64,000 nucleotides of DNA from an uncultured Clostridia bacterium (GTDB taxonomy: Bacteria > Bacillota > Clostridia > Christensenellales > Borkfalkiaceae). The translations under genes and the position numbers were made by a program. Positions 43,661 to 52,911 of this stretch are shown here, in pieces; position 1 is the stretch's first letter; each line of letters starts with the position of its first letter. The notes under the pieces were generated by a model, which ran no database searches, was not told the DNA's origin, and saw nothing but the letters and a program-made list of their open reading frames with translations. Location of the stretch: positions 1 to 64,000 of the forward strand of contig CALVXG010000007.1 in NCBI GenBank assembly GCA_944368925.1, in the 5' to 3' direction.

Positions 43661-44551
43661 ATGAAAAAGATTCTTATGGCAATCTTGTGTGTCGCGCTGG
43701 CGTGCGGCATCGGTGCTGCGGCAGTGGGCTGCGGCGGAAACAACGGAGGAGAAAACGGCGAGGGATCGTCGGCAGGGCAGATTCTTCTGTACACGCGTGA
43801 AGATGGTTCCGGAACGAGAGATGCGTTCATTGAATTGGTCGGATTGGAAGAGATGACCGACAACGCGGCGGTTTGCAACGGAACGAACGTAGTTCTTACG
43901 AGTGTTGGCGGAGCGAAGGGTGCGATCGGTTATATTTCGCTCGGATCCCTGAACGACACGGTCAAAGCGGTAAAGATCGGCGGAGTCGAAGCTACAGCGG
44001 AAAACATTATCAACGATACTTACAAACTTTCCAGACCTTTCAATGTTGCATACAAAGCAGCGACGCTGGAATCCAATGATACTCTGAAAGATTTTATGCA
44101 GTTTATAAGCAGCAAAGAAGGTCAGAAAGTGATCGTAGATTACGGATGCGTAAGCGAAACGGAAGACACGGCGCCCGCATATGTGAAGCCTGCGACGGCA
44201 CCCACGTCGGAAGTGAAAATCGGCGGATCGACGTCGGTAGGGCCTCTGATGGAAAAGCTGGTGGAAGCGTACTGCAAGGCGAGCGGCGTTGCGTCGACGA
44301 AATTCACCATCACGCAGAACGGATCCGGTGCGGGCATGACGGGCGCAGGGGATGGCTCATTCGATCTGGGAATGGCATCGCGTGCGGTAAAAGACGATGA
44401 GCTCGCAAAAGGGCTGACGGCGAAAGAAATTGCGCTGGACGGGATCGCGATCATTGTCAACAAAGAGAATACGATCGACAACCTGACGCTTGAACAGCTC
44501 AAGAAGATCTACAACGAAGAATACAGCAACTGGTCTGAATTGGGCGCATAA
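43661..44551 (+). CDS. pstS: phosphate-binding lipoprotein PstS, circularly permuted
   Basis: A 296-residue phosphate-binding protein of the Pst ABC importer, anchored outside the cell. The signal peptide ends in a lipobox at VGC (Cys24). The order of parts is unusual. LLYTREDGSGTRDAF (about 42-56), GAIGYISLG and YKLSRPF, normally the second half, come first. They end near GQKVIVDYG (residue 162). After a linker of about 25 residues come GGSTSVGPLMEKL (about 188-200), NGSGAG, MASRAVKDDELAKG and LDGIAIIVNKEN...NWSELGA, normally the first half, which end the protein. All phosphate-contact motifs are present once. It is the first gene of pstS-C-A-B-phoU. Confidence 0.93.
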   Translation: MKKILMAILCVALACGIGAAAVGCGGNNGGENGEGSSAGQILLYTREDGSGTRDAFIELVGLEEMTDNAAVCNGTNVVLTSVGGAKGAIGYISLGSLNDTVKAVKIGGVEATAENIINDTYKLSRPFNVAYKAATLESNDTLKDFMQFISSKEGQKVIVDYGCVSETEDTAPAYVKPATAPTSEVKIGGSTSVGPLMEKLVEAYCKASGVASTKFTITQNGSGAGMTGAGDGSFDLGMASRAVKDDELAKGLTAKEIALDGIAIIVNKENTIDNLTLEQLKKIYNEEYSNWSELGA

Positions 44552-44621
44552 AAAAGAACAGAACAAAGGGATGCGGGGGCGGTGAAACGACCTCGCATTC
44601 ATACGTTTTCGGAGAACAGAA

Positions 44622-45506
44622 ATGGCAGAAGAAGCAGTAAGAAAAAAGGTAAAGGGAGATTGGAAGGAAACAGCGATGAAAGCGCTGTTTATCGTGGCAG
44701 CGGCGGCATTTATAGCGGCGTTGCTCGTGATTTGCGCATTTATTTTTGTGCAGTCTGTTCCGGCATTGAAAGAAGTAGGCGTTTTCGAATTTTTATTTTC
44801 GGACAAATGGAATCCGGGAAAAGGGGAATTCGGTATTGCGACCATGATCGTCGGCAGCTGTTATGTAACGGCGGGCGCGCTGGTGATCGGGGTTCCGATC
44901 GGATTTTTGACGGCAATATTTATGGCGCGGTATTGTCCGCGTCCCTTGTACAGGGTTCTCAAACCCATGACGAACATTCTGGCGGGGATCCCGTCCATCG
45001 TGTACGGGTATTTCGGGCTCCGCGTGATCGTTCCCTTCATCCGCGATAATTTCGGGGGATACGGGCAGAGTATTCTTGCCTGTTCGATCGTGCTCGGGGT
45101 CATGATCCTGCCCACGATCATCAGCGTATCGGAAAACTCTCTGCGCGCGGTGCCCAAGAGCTATTACGAAGGCGCGCTCGCACTGGGCGCGACCAAGGAA
45201 CGCGCGATTTTCTGTACGGAAGTTCCCGCGGCAAAATCGGGCATCATGACTTCGATTATTTTAGGACTCGGCCGCGTGATCGGGGAAACGATGGCAGTGG
45301 TGATGATCTGCGGAAACCAGACGCGGTTTCCCGATTCCATTCTGGACGGCGTGCGTACGCTGACGGCGAACGTTGTTCTGGAAATGAGTTATGTCGAGAT
45401 GGGCAGCGTACACGAAAGCGCGCTGATCGCCACGGCGGCGGTGCTGTTCGTATTTATTCTGATCATCACGCTTCTGATCGCGTTGATCCGCAAAAGCAGC
45501 AGGTAA
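44622..45506 (+). CDS. pstC: phosphate ABC transporter permease PstC
   Basis: A 294-residue inner-membrane permease with six TM helices. It forms the phosphate channel with PstA. The EAA-type loop is near EGALALGATKERAIFCTEVPAAKSGI, and PSIVYGYFGLRVI is typical of PstC. It starts with ATG 70 bp after pstS and is followed by pstA after 12 bp. Confidence 0.95.
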   Translation: MAEEAVRKKVKGDWKETAMKALFIVAAAAFIAALLVICAFIFVQSVPALKEVGVFEFLFSDKWNPGKGEFGIATMIVGSCYVTAGALVIGVPIGFLTAIFMARYCPRPLYRVLKPMTNILAGIPSIVYGYFGLRVIVPFIRDNFGGYGQSILACSIVLGVMILPTIISVSENSLRAVPKSYYEGALALGATKERAIFCTEVPAAKSGIMTSIILGLGRVIGETMAVVMICGNQTRFPDSILDGVRTLTANVVLEMSYVEMGSVHESALIATAAVLFVFILIITLLIALIRKSSR

Positions 45507-45518
45507 GAGGAGGGCGTC

Positions 45519-46454
45519 ATGGAAACGGAAACTATAAAAAAGAGTTTAACGGAAAGAGAAGAGACGCAGACCGACGTTGCGCAGATCGTATCGATCAACC
45601 GTGTCAGTTTTGCGGATAAACTGCGCGCATATATGAAAAGACCTTTCTCGTTCGCATTGCTGATTCTGGTGCTTATCGCGGCGGCGGTCACGGTCGGGGC
45701 GGTTGCGTATGTAGTGCTTTACGCGCTGATCCAGGGAATCCCGCATCTGAAACCTTCGCTGTTTGCGTGGGAATGGACGACGCTGAACCAGTCCATGCTG
45801 CCCGCACTGATCAACACGCTTCTTCTGGCGTTTTTTGCACTTCTGATCGCGGTGCCGATCGGTGTCTTTGCGGCGATCTTCATGGTCGAGTACGCAAAAT
45901 CGACCAACGCATTCGTAAAAATTGTGCGAATGGCGGCGGAAACGTTGGCGGGGATCCCGTCCATCGTGTACGGCTTGTTCGGTATGATTTTCTTTGTAAA
46001 GCTGTTCGGCTGGGGGTATTGCCTGCTTTCGGGGATCTGTACGATGGCGATCATGATATTGCCGCTCATCATGCGCACGACGGAAGAAGCGCTCAAAGCG
46101 GTACCCGATTCATTCCGCGAAGGGAGCTTCGCGCTGGGCGCGGGAAAATTGCGCACGATTTTTGTGATCATTCTGCCTTCGGCGATGCCCGGCATTATTT
46201 CGGGCGTGATTTTAGGTCTTGGCAGGGTTGTCGGAGAGACGGCGGCGCTGCTCTATACGGCGGGCTCGACCTGCCGCGTTTTGGGACTGATGGGGGACAG
46301 CCGTACCCTTGCGGTGCATATGTATCTGCTGGCGAACGAAGGGCTGCACGTGGGAGAAGCGTGGGCGACGGGTGTTGTGCTGATTCTTTTGGTGGTTCTC
46401 ATCAACGGGTTGGCGGAATTTGTAGGAAATAAGTTGAAAAAGGAGTATAACTGA
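45519..46454 (+). CDS. pstA: phosphate ABC transporter permease PstA
   Basis: A 311-residue permease partner of PstC. A hydrophilic N-terminus of about 40 residues precedes six TMs, with [17 protein letters not shown] and the EAA loop [27 protein letters not shown]. The start follows AGAGGAGG. Its stop lies 1 bp before the pstB GTG, suggesting coupled translation. Confidence 0.95.
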   Translation: METETIKKSLTEREETQTDVAQIVSINRVSFADKLRAYMKRPFSFALLILVLIAAAVTVGAVAYVVLYALIQGIPHLKPSLFAWEWTTLNQSMLPALINTLLLAFFALLIAVPIGVFAAIFMVEYAKSTNAFVKIVRMAAETLAGIPSIVYGLFGMIFFVKLFGWGYCLLSGICTMAIMILPLIMRTTEEALKAVPDSFREGSFALGAGKLRTIFVIILPSAMPGIISGVILGLGRVVGETAALLYTAGSTCRVLGLMGDSRTLAVHMYLLANEGLHVGEAWATGVVLILLVVLINGLAEFVGNKLKKEYN

Positions 46455-46455
46455 C

Positions 46456-47232
46456 GTGGAAAACGAAGGGCAGACGGAGCGCAAAGACAAATTCAACGTG
46501 ACCGACCTGAATTTGTGGTACGGGAAATTTCAGGCGCTCAAGCACATCAGCATGGATATAAAAGAGAAAGAGATCACGGCATTTATCGGGCCTTCGGGAT
46601 GCGGCAAATCGACGTTTTTAAAGACGCTCAACCGCATGAACGATCTGATTCCCGACTGCAAGATCACGGGGCAGGTGCTCATTGACGGGGAAGACCTGTA
46701 CGGGAAAGTGGACATCAACGTTCTTCGCAAGCGTGTGGGGATGGTGTTTCAGAAGCCGAATCCCTTCCCGATGAGCGTGTACGATAACATCGTGTACGGC
46801 CCGAAAACGCACGGGATCCGCAAAAAGGCGGATCTGGACGAGATCGTGGAGAAATCGCTTCGGCAGGCGGCGATCTGGGACGAACTCAAAGACCGTCTGA
46901 AAAAGTCGGCGTTAGGGCTTTCGGGCGGACAGCAGCAGCGGCTATGCATTGCGCGGGCGCTGGCGGTGGAACCGGAAGTCATTCTCATGGACGAACCGAC
47001 GAGCGCGCTCGATCCTATTTCGACGAGCAAGATCGAAGATCTGGCGCAGGAGCTGAAAGAAAAATATACGATCGTGATGGTGACGCACAACATGCAGCAG
47101 GCGGCGCGCATATCGGACAAAACGGCGTTCTTTCTGCTGGGCGATCTGATCGAATACGGAGAGACCGATCAGATCTTCGACCGCCCCAAAGACAAACGGA
47201 CGGAAGATTACATTACGGGGAGGTTCGGTTGA
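46456..47232 (+). CDS. pstB: phosphate ABC transporter ATPase PstB
   Basis: A 258-residue ATPase powering phosphate uptake. It has Walker A GPSGCGKS (about residues 41-48), the PstB-typical LNRMNDL, the Q-loop VFQKPNPFP, the signature LSGGQQQR, Walker [12 protein letters not shown] and the H-loop [11 protein letters not shown] start with AAAAGGAG upstream inside pstA. phoU follows 1 bp later. Confidence 0.97.
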   Translation: MENEGQTERKDKFNVTDLNLWYGKFQALKHISMDIKEKEITAFIGPSGCGKSTFLKTLNRMNDLIPDCKITGQVLIDGEDLYGKVDINVLRKRVGMVFQKPNPFPMSVYDNIVYGPKTHGIRKKADLDEIVEKSLRQAAIWDELKDRLKKSALGLSGGQQQRLCIARALAVEPEVILMDEPTSALDPISTSKIEDLAQELKEKYTIVMVTHNMQQAARISDKTAFFLLGDLIEYGETDQIFDRPKDKRTEDYITGRFG

Positions 47233-47233
47233 T

Positions 47234-47896
47234 ATGGTACGTAGAATGTTTGACGAGCAGTTATCCCTTTTGAAAGATCTGCTCGTGAAGATGGGCGAGC
47301 TCAACTGCGAAGCGATCGAAGACGCGGTGACGGCGCTGGAAAAGCAGGATGCGGAACTGGCGCGCAAGACGAAGGGCGTGGAGCAGCTGGTGGACGAAAA
47401 GGAACAGCAGATCGAGCGGCTGTGCCTGAAAATTATTTTGAAGCAGCAGCCCGTGGCGAGCGATCTGTTGTTTGTGACGAGTGCGATGAAGATGATCACG
47501 GACATGGAACGTATCGCCGACCAGGCGGTAGACATTTCCGAACTCGTGATCAAGATGAGCCGTCTTCCGTATGCGGACGCGGTGGCGGAGATCCCCGAAA
47601 TGGCGGACAAAGTGCAGGACATGGTTCGCAATGCGGCGAAGTCGTTTGTCGAACGGGACGGCGACCTCGCCAAAGCGGTCTGCCGTGCGGACGACGCGGT
47701 GGACGATCTGTTCGAAGTCATCCGCAAAAAACTGACGGGCATCGTGCACCGCGACATCGAAGGGGACGACAACGGCGAACAGGCATTGGATATGCTGATG
47801 GTCGCAAAGTACCTGGAAAAGATCGGCGATCACGCTTCGAACATAGCGGAATGGGTGATCTTCATGATCACGGGCGAACATAAAAAACTCAACTGA
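47234..47896 (+). CDS. phoU: PhoU phosphate-signalling protein
   Basis: A 220-residue all-helical protein that links Pst activity to the PhoR kinase and restrains phosphate uptake. The two repeated three-helix units show the metal-binding type motifs: DMERIADQAVDISEL (about 95-109) and YLEKIGDHASNIAEW (about 196-210). It is the last gene of the pst operon, followed by a UUCG-capped hairpin. Confidence 0.95.
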   Translation: MVRRMFDEQLSLLKDLLVKMGELNCEAIEDAVTALEKQDAELARKTKGVEQLVDEKEQQIERLCLKIILKQQPVASDLLFVTSAMKMITDMERIADQAVDISELVIKMSRLPYADAVAEIPEMADKVQDMVRNAAKSFVERDGDLAKAVCRADDAVDDLFEVIRKKLTGIVHRDIEGDDNGEQALDMLMVAKYLEKIGDHASNIAEWVIFMITGEHKKLN

Positions 47897-47915
47897 CTTT
47901 GCAGGGAAGTTTTGA

Positions 47916-47955
47916 CAAGCAAATATCCCCCGCTTCGGCGGGGGATATTTGCTTG
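47916..47955 (+). terminator. pst operon end hairpin
   Basis: An 18-bp perfect stem with a TTCG tetraloop. The following bases (TTATGG) are a weak U-tract, so it may be a terminator or an mRNA-stabilising end. Confidence 0.65.
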
Positions 47956-48029
47956 TTATGGTAAAAACATCTTTTTCTCGCTCTGTCGATGCGTCGTTCG
48001 TTTTTGAAACAGACAAAATTTTTTAATAA

Positions 48030-48093
48030 ATACAAATTTATTACAAATTTATTACAAATTTTACAAGTGTATTATACAAGTGTTCCGTACAAT
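48030..48093 (+). promoter_or_regulatory. phosphate cotransporter promoter with PhoP-type boxes
   Basis: ATACAA (48030), TTACAA (48041), TTACAA (48052) and ATACAA (48074) lie on an exact 11-bp grid, with the fourth grid position (48063) degenerate. TACAAT follows at 48088-48093, 8 bp after the last box. This equals the pst promoter layout, including the degenerate second-to-last box. Confidence 0.8.
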
Positions 48094-48148
48094 GGAAGGG
48101 TAGGGAAAAAATCGCGAAAGAAAAATAAGCTGTTGAGGAGAGAGAAAG

Positions 48149-49834
48149 ATGGATCTGGCGATGTGGATGATGCTTGCGGGGGAGCCGGTGGCGATGGACT
48201 ATGTATTGTCGGTGGTGTCGCTGTTGGCGGGTCTTGGGGCATTTTTGTTCGGGTTCAAGGTCTTGTCGGACAACATAGAGAAGCTGGCGACGAACCGATT
48301 GCGGGGCTGGTTTGACAAGACGGCAAAGAGTCGGCTTGCGGGAGTCGGGATCGGTACGGCGGTGACGGCGATCATACAGAGTTCGTCGGCGACGACGGTG
48401 ATGGTCGTCGGGTTTGTGAACGCGGGGATCATGTCGTTGTTCCAGGCGACGACGGTGATCATGGGCGCGAACATCGGGACGACGATCACGGCGTACATTG
48501 CGTCGATGGCGGAGATCCCTCTCATCGAGTTTGTGACGGCGCTCACGTGCGTGGGCATCTTCATGAACATGCTGTGCAAGAGCGAGAAGACGAAGACGAT
48601 CGGGCTGATGCTGACGGGACTTGGGCTTGTCTTTTTGGGATTGGAATACATGTCCGGGGCGATGAGCATGTATCGAGACAGCACGGCGTTCAAGAGTTTT
48701 CTGACGACGGTAGACAATCCGTTCGTACTGCTTCTGATCGGAGTGATATTTACGGCGATCGTGCAATCGAGTTCGGCGGTGACGTCGCTGATCATCGTGA
48801 TGGTGATGCAGGGGCTTGTGATCGGAAACGGCGGGAACGACGTACTGTTTCTGGTTTTAGGCAGCAACATCGGTACGACGATCACGGCGATTTTGTCGTC
48901 GATCGGGGCGAACACGAACGCGAAGAGAGCGAGTCTGATCCATCTGATGTTCAACGTATTCGGTGCGTTTTTGTTTACGATCTTTTTGCTTTGCTGGCCG
49001 GGCTTTATGGACAGCACGCTGAACGCGTGGTTCCCGGGGCAAGCGGCGGCGGGGCTGCGGATCGCGCTGTTCCACACGTTTTTCAACGTGGTGTGCACGT
49101 GTCTGTTCCTGCCGTTGACGAACGTATTCGTGAAGATCTCGTGCAAGCTGATTTCGGACAAGAAGGACAAGACGCGTCCTGCGGGCGACGCGGTGCTTTT
49201 GGACGAGCGCTTTATACAGACGCCTGCGGTGGCTGTGAATCAGGCGAACAAGGCGGCTACGCGCATGGCGGAGCTTGCAATGCAGTCCTTAAGGACGGCG
49301 TTTGAAGGATTTGTGGCAGGAGACGAGACGAAAAAAGAGCAGGTAGACGAGCTGAATGCGCGCGTTGCGGACATGGAAAAGAGGATCGTGGCGTATCTGA
49401 TCAAGATCTCGGCATCCGATCTTTCCCTGAACGACGAGAGGCTGATCTCTTCCATTCACCATTCGACGAGCGACATTATCCGTATCAGCGAACTTGCGGA
49501 CAATATTACCAAATATACGCGCAACTGCAAGCACGACGGAATCGAGTTCTCGCAGGGAGTCATCCGTAGTTTGCAGGATATGTACGCGAAAATAGAGGAT
49601 CTGTACGGAAAAACGTTGGACGTATTCGATAAAAAGGACATTACGGCGATCAAGGCGGTGGATGCTGTGGAAGATACCGTCGACGCCGCGCGCAAAGAGA
49701 TGATCAAAGATCATATCCGTCGTCTGAACGAAGGAAAATGCAAACCTGCGTCCAGCAGCGTGTTCATCAACCTGGTCGGCAACCTCGAACGTGCCGCCGA
49801 CCACCTGACATACGTCGCGCACGCATTCGACTGA
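48149..49834 (+). CDS. Na+/phosphate cotransporter with PhoU-like C-terminal domain
   Basis: A 561-residue protein of the NptA/YjbB family. The membrane part has two inverted repeats, each with the QSSSA signature (IIQSSSATTVM near 72-82 and IVQSSSAVTSL near 210-220) and GANIGTTITA/GSNIGTTITA motifs. From about residue 365 a helical PhoU-like domain follows (RISELADNITKYTR and NLERAADHLTYVA). It probably imports (or balances) phosphate with sodium. It has its own Pho-type promoter and lies between the pst operon and the two-component genes, so it belongs to the same regulon. Confidence 0.92.
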   Translation: MDLAMWMMLAGEPVAMDYVLSVVSLLAGLGAFLFGFKVLSDNIEKLATNRLRGWFDKTAKSRLAGVGIGTAVTAIIQSSSATTVMVVGFVNAGIMSLFQATTVIMGANIGTTITAYIASMAEIPLIEFVTALTCVGIFMNMLCKSEKTKTIGLMLTGLGLVFLGLEYMSGAMSMYRDSTAFKSFLTTVDNPFVLLLIGVIFTAIVQSSSAVTSLIIVMVMQGLVIGNGGNDVLFLVLGSNIGTTITAILSSIGANTNAKRASLIHLMFNVFGAFLFTIFLLCWPGFMDSTLNAWFPGQAAAGLRIALFHTFFNVVCTCLFLPLTNVFVKISCKLISDKKDKTRPAGDAVLLDERFIQTPAVAVNQANKAATRMAELAMQSLRTAFEGFVAGDETKKEQVDELNARVADMEKRIVAYLIKISASDLSLNDERLISSIHHSTSDIIRISELADNITKYTRNCKHDGIEFSQGVIRSLQDMYAKIEDLYGKTLDVFDKKDITAIKAVDAVEDTVDAARKEMIKDHIRRLNEGKCKPASSSVFINLVGNLERAADHLTYVAHAFD

Positions 49835-49949
49835 CGCGGCAAGCCGCGCGGCGGCAACTTCTTGCCGCCTATGCTTCAATAAGCGGTTCCGCTTTCTGGC
49901 AGCGGCAATGCAAGCGCGGTTTTTTCGCGAAACTTGTAAGATAAAAATG

Positions 49950-49980
49950 GGGCAATGCGATTTTTGATCGCATTGCCCCG
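49950..49980. terminator. hairpin after the cotransporter gene
   Basis: A 13-bp stem GGGGCAATGCGAT / complement. The minus-strand side is followed by ATTTTTATC; the plus side lacks a T-run. It is the only candidate stop after the cotransporter gene. Confidence 0.5.
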
Positions 49981-50005
49981 TAAAATATACGCAATTCTAC
50001 CGCAA

Positions 50006-50073
50006 ACGGCAACCCACGGCGAGCGGCAACCCACGTCGAGCGGCAACCTATGTTGAGCGGCAACCTACGACGT
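50006..50073. repeat. 17-bp tandem repeat, four copies
   Basis: Units at 50006, 50023, 50040 and 50057 share GCGGCAACCYA. A fifth, poor copy follows (50074-50091). The array lies 75 bp before the response-regulator promoter. Confidence 0.85.
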
Positions 50074-50146
50074 GAAGCAACTCTACAATGAGCGGCGGCA
50101 GGGAAGTTTGCCGAAAGAAGCGGAAAAAAGCGGAAAGAAAACATTC

Positions 50147-50175
50147 TTGCCTTTTTGAGGAAAGTGTGATATAAT
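50147..50175 (+). promoter_or_regulatory. response-regulator gene promoter
   Basis: TTGCCT (50147-50152), 17 bp, TATAAT (50170-50175). The -10 box overlaps an ATG at 50174, which therefore cannot be the start codon from this promoter. Confidence 0.8.
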
Positions 50176-50224
50176 GCAGAAAAAAATAGCCTTGGCGCAA
50201 AGCGCCGCGGAACAGGAGAAGGCT

Positions 50225-50881
50225 GTGGAGAAGAAAGTATATCTTTTGGAAGACGACGCGAACATCGGGGAACTGGTGAAATGTGCGTTGGAGATGTCGA
50301 ACATACAGATCGAGTGTTATGAAACGGTGGCGTCGTTTATGGCGGCGGTGGAGAAGAGCGCGCCTGCGGCGGCGCTTCTGGACATCATGCTTCCGGACGG
50401 AAGCGGGTTGGACGTACTGGCGAAATTGAAGCAAAAGTATCCGTCGATGGGAGTGATTATGCTGTCGGCGCTGGGGCAGGAGACGGACAAAGTGCGCGGG
50501 CTGAACCTTGGTGCGGACGATTATATCAGCAAGCCGTTCGGGGTATTGGAGCTGACGGCTCGTGTGAACGCGTTGCTGCGCAGATCGGGCGGCACTGCGT
50601 CGCTGGTGCGCGGGAACCTTTCGCTGGACGAAGAGACGATGACGGCGACCCTGCGCGGGGTAAAGCTGGAACTGAACAACAAAGAATTCAATCTACTGAA
50701 ATACCTGATGCAGAAGGAAGGGAAAGCGCTCACGCGCGAGAACATTCTGAACGCGGTATGGGGGTATGACGAAGGGGAGACGCGCACGGTGGACAATCAT
50801 GTAGCGCGGCTTCGCAAAATGGGCATCGATTACATAGAGACGGTATTCGGTGTGGGATACAAATTTGTATACAGGGAATAG
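50225..50881 (+). CDS. OmpR/PhoB-family response regulator (PhoP-like)
   Basis: A 218-residue transcription regulator. The receiver domain has the acidic pair EDD (about residues 8-10), the phosphorylation Asp in LLDIMLPDGSG (about 53) and the Lys of YISKPFG. The C-terminal winged helix (about 125-215) shows LELNNKEFNLLKYLM...LTRENILNAVWGYDEGETRTVDNHVARLRKMG. I chose GTG 50225, which has AGGAGA 5 nt upstream. Its place next to the pst and cotransporter genes suggests it is the PhoP that reads their boxes; that is inference. Confidence 0.9.
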   Translation: MEKKVYLLEDDANIGELVKCALEMSNIQIECYETVASFMAAVEKSAPAAALLDIMLPDGSGLDVLAKLKQKYPSMGVIMLSALGQETDKVRGLNLGADDYISKPFGVLELTARVNALLRRSGGTASLVRGNLSLDEETMTATLRGVKLELNNKEFNLLKYLMQKEGKALTRENILNAVWGYDEGETRTVDNHVARLRKMGIDYIETVFGVGYKFVYRE

Positions 50882-50884
50882 AAA

Positions 50885-52579
50885 GTGCGGAAAAGGATCT
50901 TATTGGTAACGCTGCTGGTATCGGTGGTGGGGATCGTGTTGCTGTCCATTTTGTATTCGGCGATTTTTTACGATCAGTCGGTGGAAAAGGCATACGGGCA
51001 GCTGAAAATATACATGAATGTATATTCGGAAGAATTCCGTTCGGCGGAATTTTCGGAAGAGACGGCGCAGGCGCTTTCGGAGCAACTGGGCGGATCGCGG
51101 GTGACGTTTTTGCTGCGGGACGGCACGGTGATCGCGGACACGGAGGCAGACGGAGCCTTGGAGAGTCATCTGGAGCGGGAAGAAGTACAGGAAGCGCTGA
51201 GTGGCGGCGAAGGGTATTCGGTGCGGCAGAGTGCGACGCTGCGGGAGAACCTGGTGTATTATTGCCGTTTGTTTGAGGGAAGTTTTCAGTTGCAGGACGG
51301 AACGCAGGAAGAAGGCGTACTGGTGCGCATAGCGGTGAAAGCGGATTCCGGGTTTGCGATCTTTGCGGACGCGCTTCCGACGATGGTATGGTTTCTGATC
51401 GTGTACATCATGTGCTGTCTGTTTGTGGCGTGGCTGGCGACGTCGTTCATTTTGCGGCCGGTGGAAAAGCTGACGCAGGAAGCGGCGCACGGTGGCGGAA
51501 AGGAAGTGCAGACGGAATATGCGGAGCTGAAACCGATCGCGAAGATGATGAACGACATGAATGCGGATCTTCACGAAAAAGTGGAGAAAATGAAGGAAGA
51601 CAGCCGCATTGAAAAGCTGATTTTAAACAGCATGGAACACGGGATCGTTTTGTTTCGGGATTCTGCGGACGTCATTTTGATCAACCGCACGGCGAAGCGG
51701 CTTTTGGACTATGAGAAGAACGAACCCATTCCCTGTTTTGTCAGCGATCGGGAGATCGCGGCGATTCTGGAAAGCGGCGAGAACACGTCGGTGGTACGAA
51801 AAATCGGCGGACGGTATTACAGTTTACGGTTTACGTTCAATGAAAAGATGCGCGTGCTTCTGATTACGGACGTGACGGAAACGACGCAGGCGGCGCAGTC
51901 GAAGAACGATTTTATTGCGAACGTGACGCATGAAATGAATACGCCGCTGACGAGCATCCGCGGATTTGCGGAACTGATCGCGGCGGGGGCGATGCCGCCC
52001 GAAAAGCTGGAAGGGGTGGCGAATACGATCATCAAACAGAGCGACCGACTGGCGAACCTGATCCGAAGCATCATCAATTTTTCGGCGATCGATTCGGACG
52101 AGCTTCCCGATTACGAAGTGGATCTGTCTGAACTGGTACACGAGGCAGTATCTTCATTCGAGCCGAAGATCGCGCAGAAGGGCATTGCGCTGACGCTCAA
52201 TGCCGACGCGGGCGTGAAAGTGATGAGCAGACGCGAACGGCTGTTGGAGATCGTCAACAATCTTGTGAGCAACGCGATCCGCTACAATAAGGAGAACGGC
52301 GCACTCACGGTAATGCTGACGGGCGGCAATACGCCCGTGCTGTGCGTTTCGGATACGGGCATCGGATTTTCGGAAGAGGATAAGGCGCGCATTTTCGACC
52401 GTTTCTATACGGTCGACAAATCGCACAACGGCGCGGGCGGCGGCTTCGGGCTGGGCCTTGCGATCGTGAAAAAACTCTGCCGCCGCGCAGGGTGGAAACT
52501 TTCGGTGGAAAGCGAACTGGGCAAAGGTACCGCTTTCCGCATCGAATTTTGCAGTGAGCCGAACAAAAAGACGGCATAA
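50885..52579 (+). CDS. sensor histidine kinase (PhoR-like)
   Basis: A 564-residue membrane kinase. TM1 is at about 5-27, an extracytoplasmic sensor domain at about 28-162, TM2 at about 165-190, a HAMP-like stretch, then a PAS-like region (about 240-330). The H-box is ANVTHEMNTPLTSIRG, with HEMNTP where HELKTP is usual. The ATP-binding part has the N-box NLVSNAIRYN, the G1 box VSDTGIGFSEED and the G2 box GGGFGLGLAIV. GTG start 3 bp after the response-regulator stop. A phosphate-sensing role is inferred from its neighbours. Confidence 0.92.
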   Translation: MRKRILLVTLLVSVVGIVLLSILYSAIFYDQSVEKAYGQLKIYMNVYSEEFRSAEFSEETAQALSEQLGGSRVTFLLRDGTVIADTEADGALESHLEREEVQEALSGGEGYSVRQSATLRENLVYYCRLFEGSFQLQDGTQEEGVLVRIAVKADSGFAIFADALPTMVWFLIVYIMCCLFVAWLATSFILRPVEKLTQEAAHGGGKEVQTEYAELKPIAKMMNDMNADLHEKVEKMKEDSRIEKLILNSMEHGIVLFRDSADVILINRTAKRLLDYEKNEPIPCFVSDREIAAILESGENTSVVRKIGGRYYSLRFTFNEKMRVLLITDVTETTQAAQSKNDFIANVTHEMNTPLTSIRGFAELIAAGAMPPEKLEGVANTIIKQSDRLANLIRSIINFSAIDSDELPDYEVDLSELVHEAVSSFEPKIAQKGIALTLNADAGVKVMSRRERLLEIVNNLVSNAIRYNKENGALTVMLTGGNTPVLCVSDTGIGFSEEDKARIFDRFYTVDKSHNGAGGGFGLGLAIVKKLCRRAGWKLSVESELGKGTAFRIEFCSEPNKKTA

Positions 52580-52620
52580 ACAGCATTGCCGCCGATACGG
52601 GCGAAAAAACAGACGAAAAG

Positions 52621-52652
52621 CGTGGGATCGCAAAATATTTTGCGATCCCACG
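52621..52652 (+). terminator. hairpin after the kinase gene
   Basis: A perfect 16-bp stem (CGTGGGATCGCAAAAT / complement), followed by CTTGTATC without a strong T-run. It is followed by a better terminator at 52671. Confidence 0.6.
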
Positions 52653-52670
52653 CTTGTATCATGTAAACCA

Positions 52671-52716
52671 AAAGCCGCCGTCCGCAGTATCAGCTGCAGA
52701 CGGCGGCTTTGTTTTT
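52671..52716 (+). terminator. kinase operon terminator
   Basis: The stem AAAGCCGCCGTC / complement (arms 52671-52682 and 52699-52710) is followed by GTTTTTG. Confidence 0.82.
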
Positions 52717-52723
52717 GTTTAAG

Positions 52724-52905
52724 GATAAAACCATACATGATAAAATTATGCATGATAAAACCATGCATGATAAAACCATACAGAATAAAACCGTGCAGGA
52801 TAAAATTATGCAAAAAAATCCCGCAAGAGAAATCATGCGGGATAAAATCATGTGAAATAAAATTACGGAAACAGATTCATGCCGGATAAAATGATTCCCA
52901 AAGGA
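52724..52905. repeat. 15-bp tandem repeat, six clear copies plus decayed ones
   Basis: Units of GATAAAAYYATRCAT start at 52724, 52739, 52754, 52769, 52784 and 52799. Decayed copies (GATAAAATCATG, AATAAAATTACGG, GATAAAATGATT) continue to about 52905, next to the trxB stop. The period of 15 makes every frame a five-residue repeat, which is not evidence of coding. Confidence 0.88.
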
Positions 52906-52911
52906 TGGCGT

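Noticed and set aside
50174..50224. ATG at 50174 as start of the response regulator
   Set aside because: It overlaps the TATAAT box of the gene's promoter. GTG 50225 has a proper ribosome site and the family's N-terminus.
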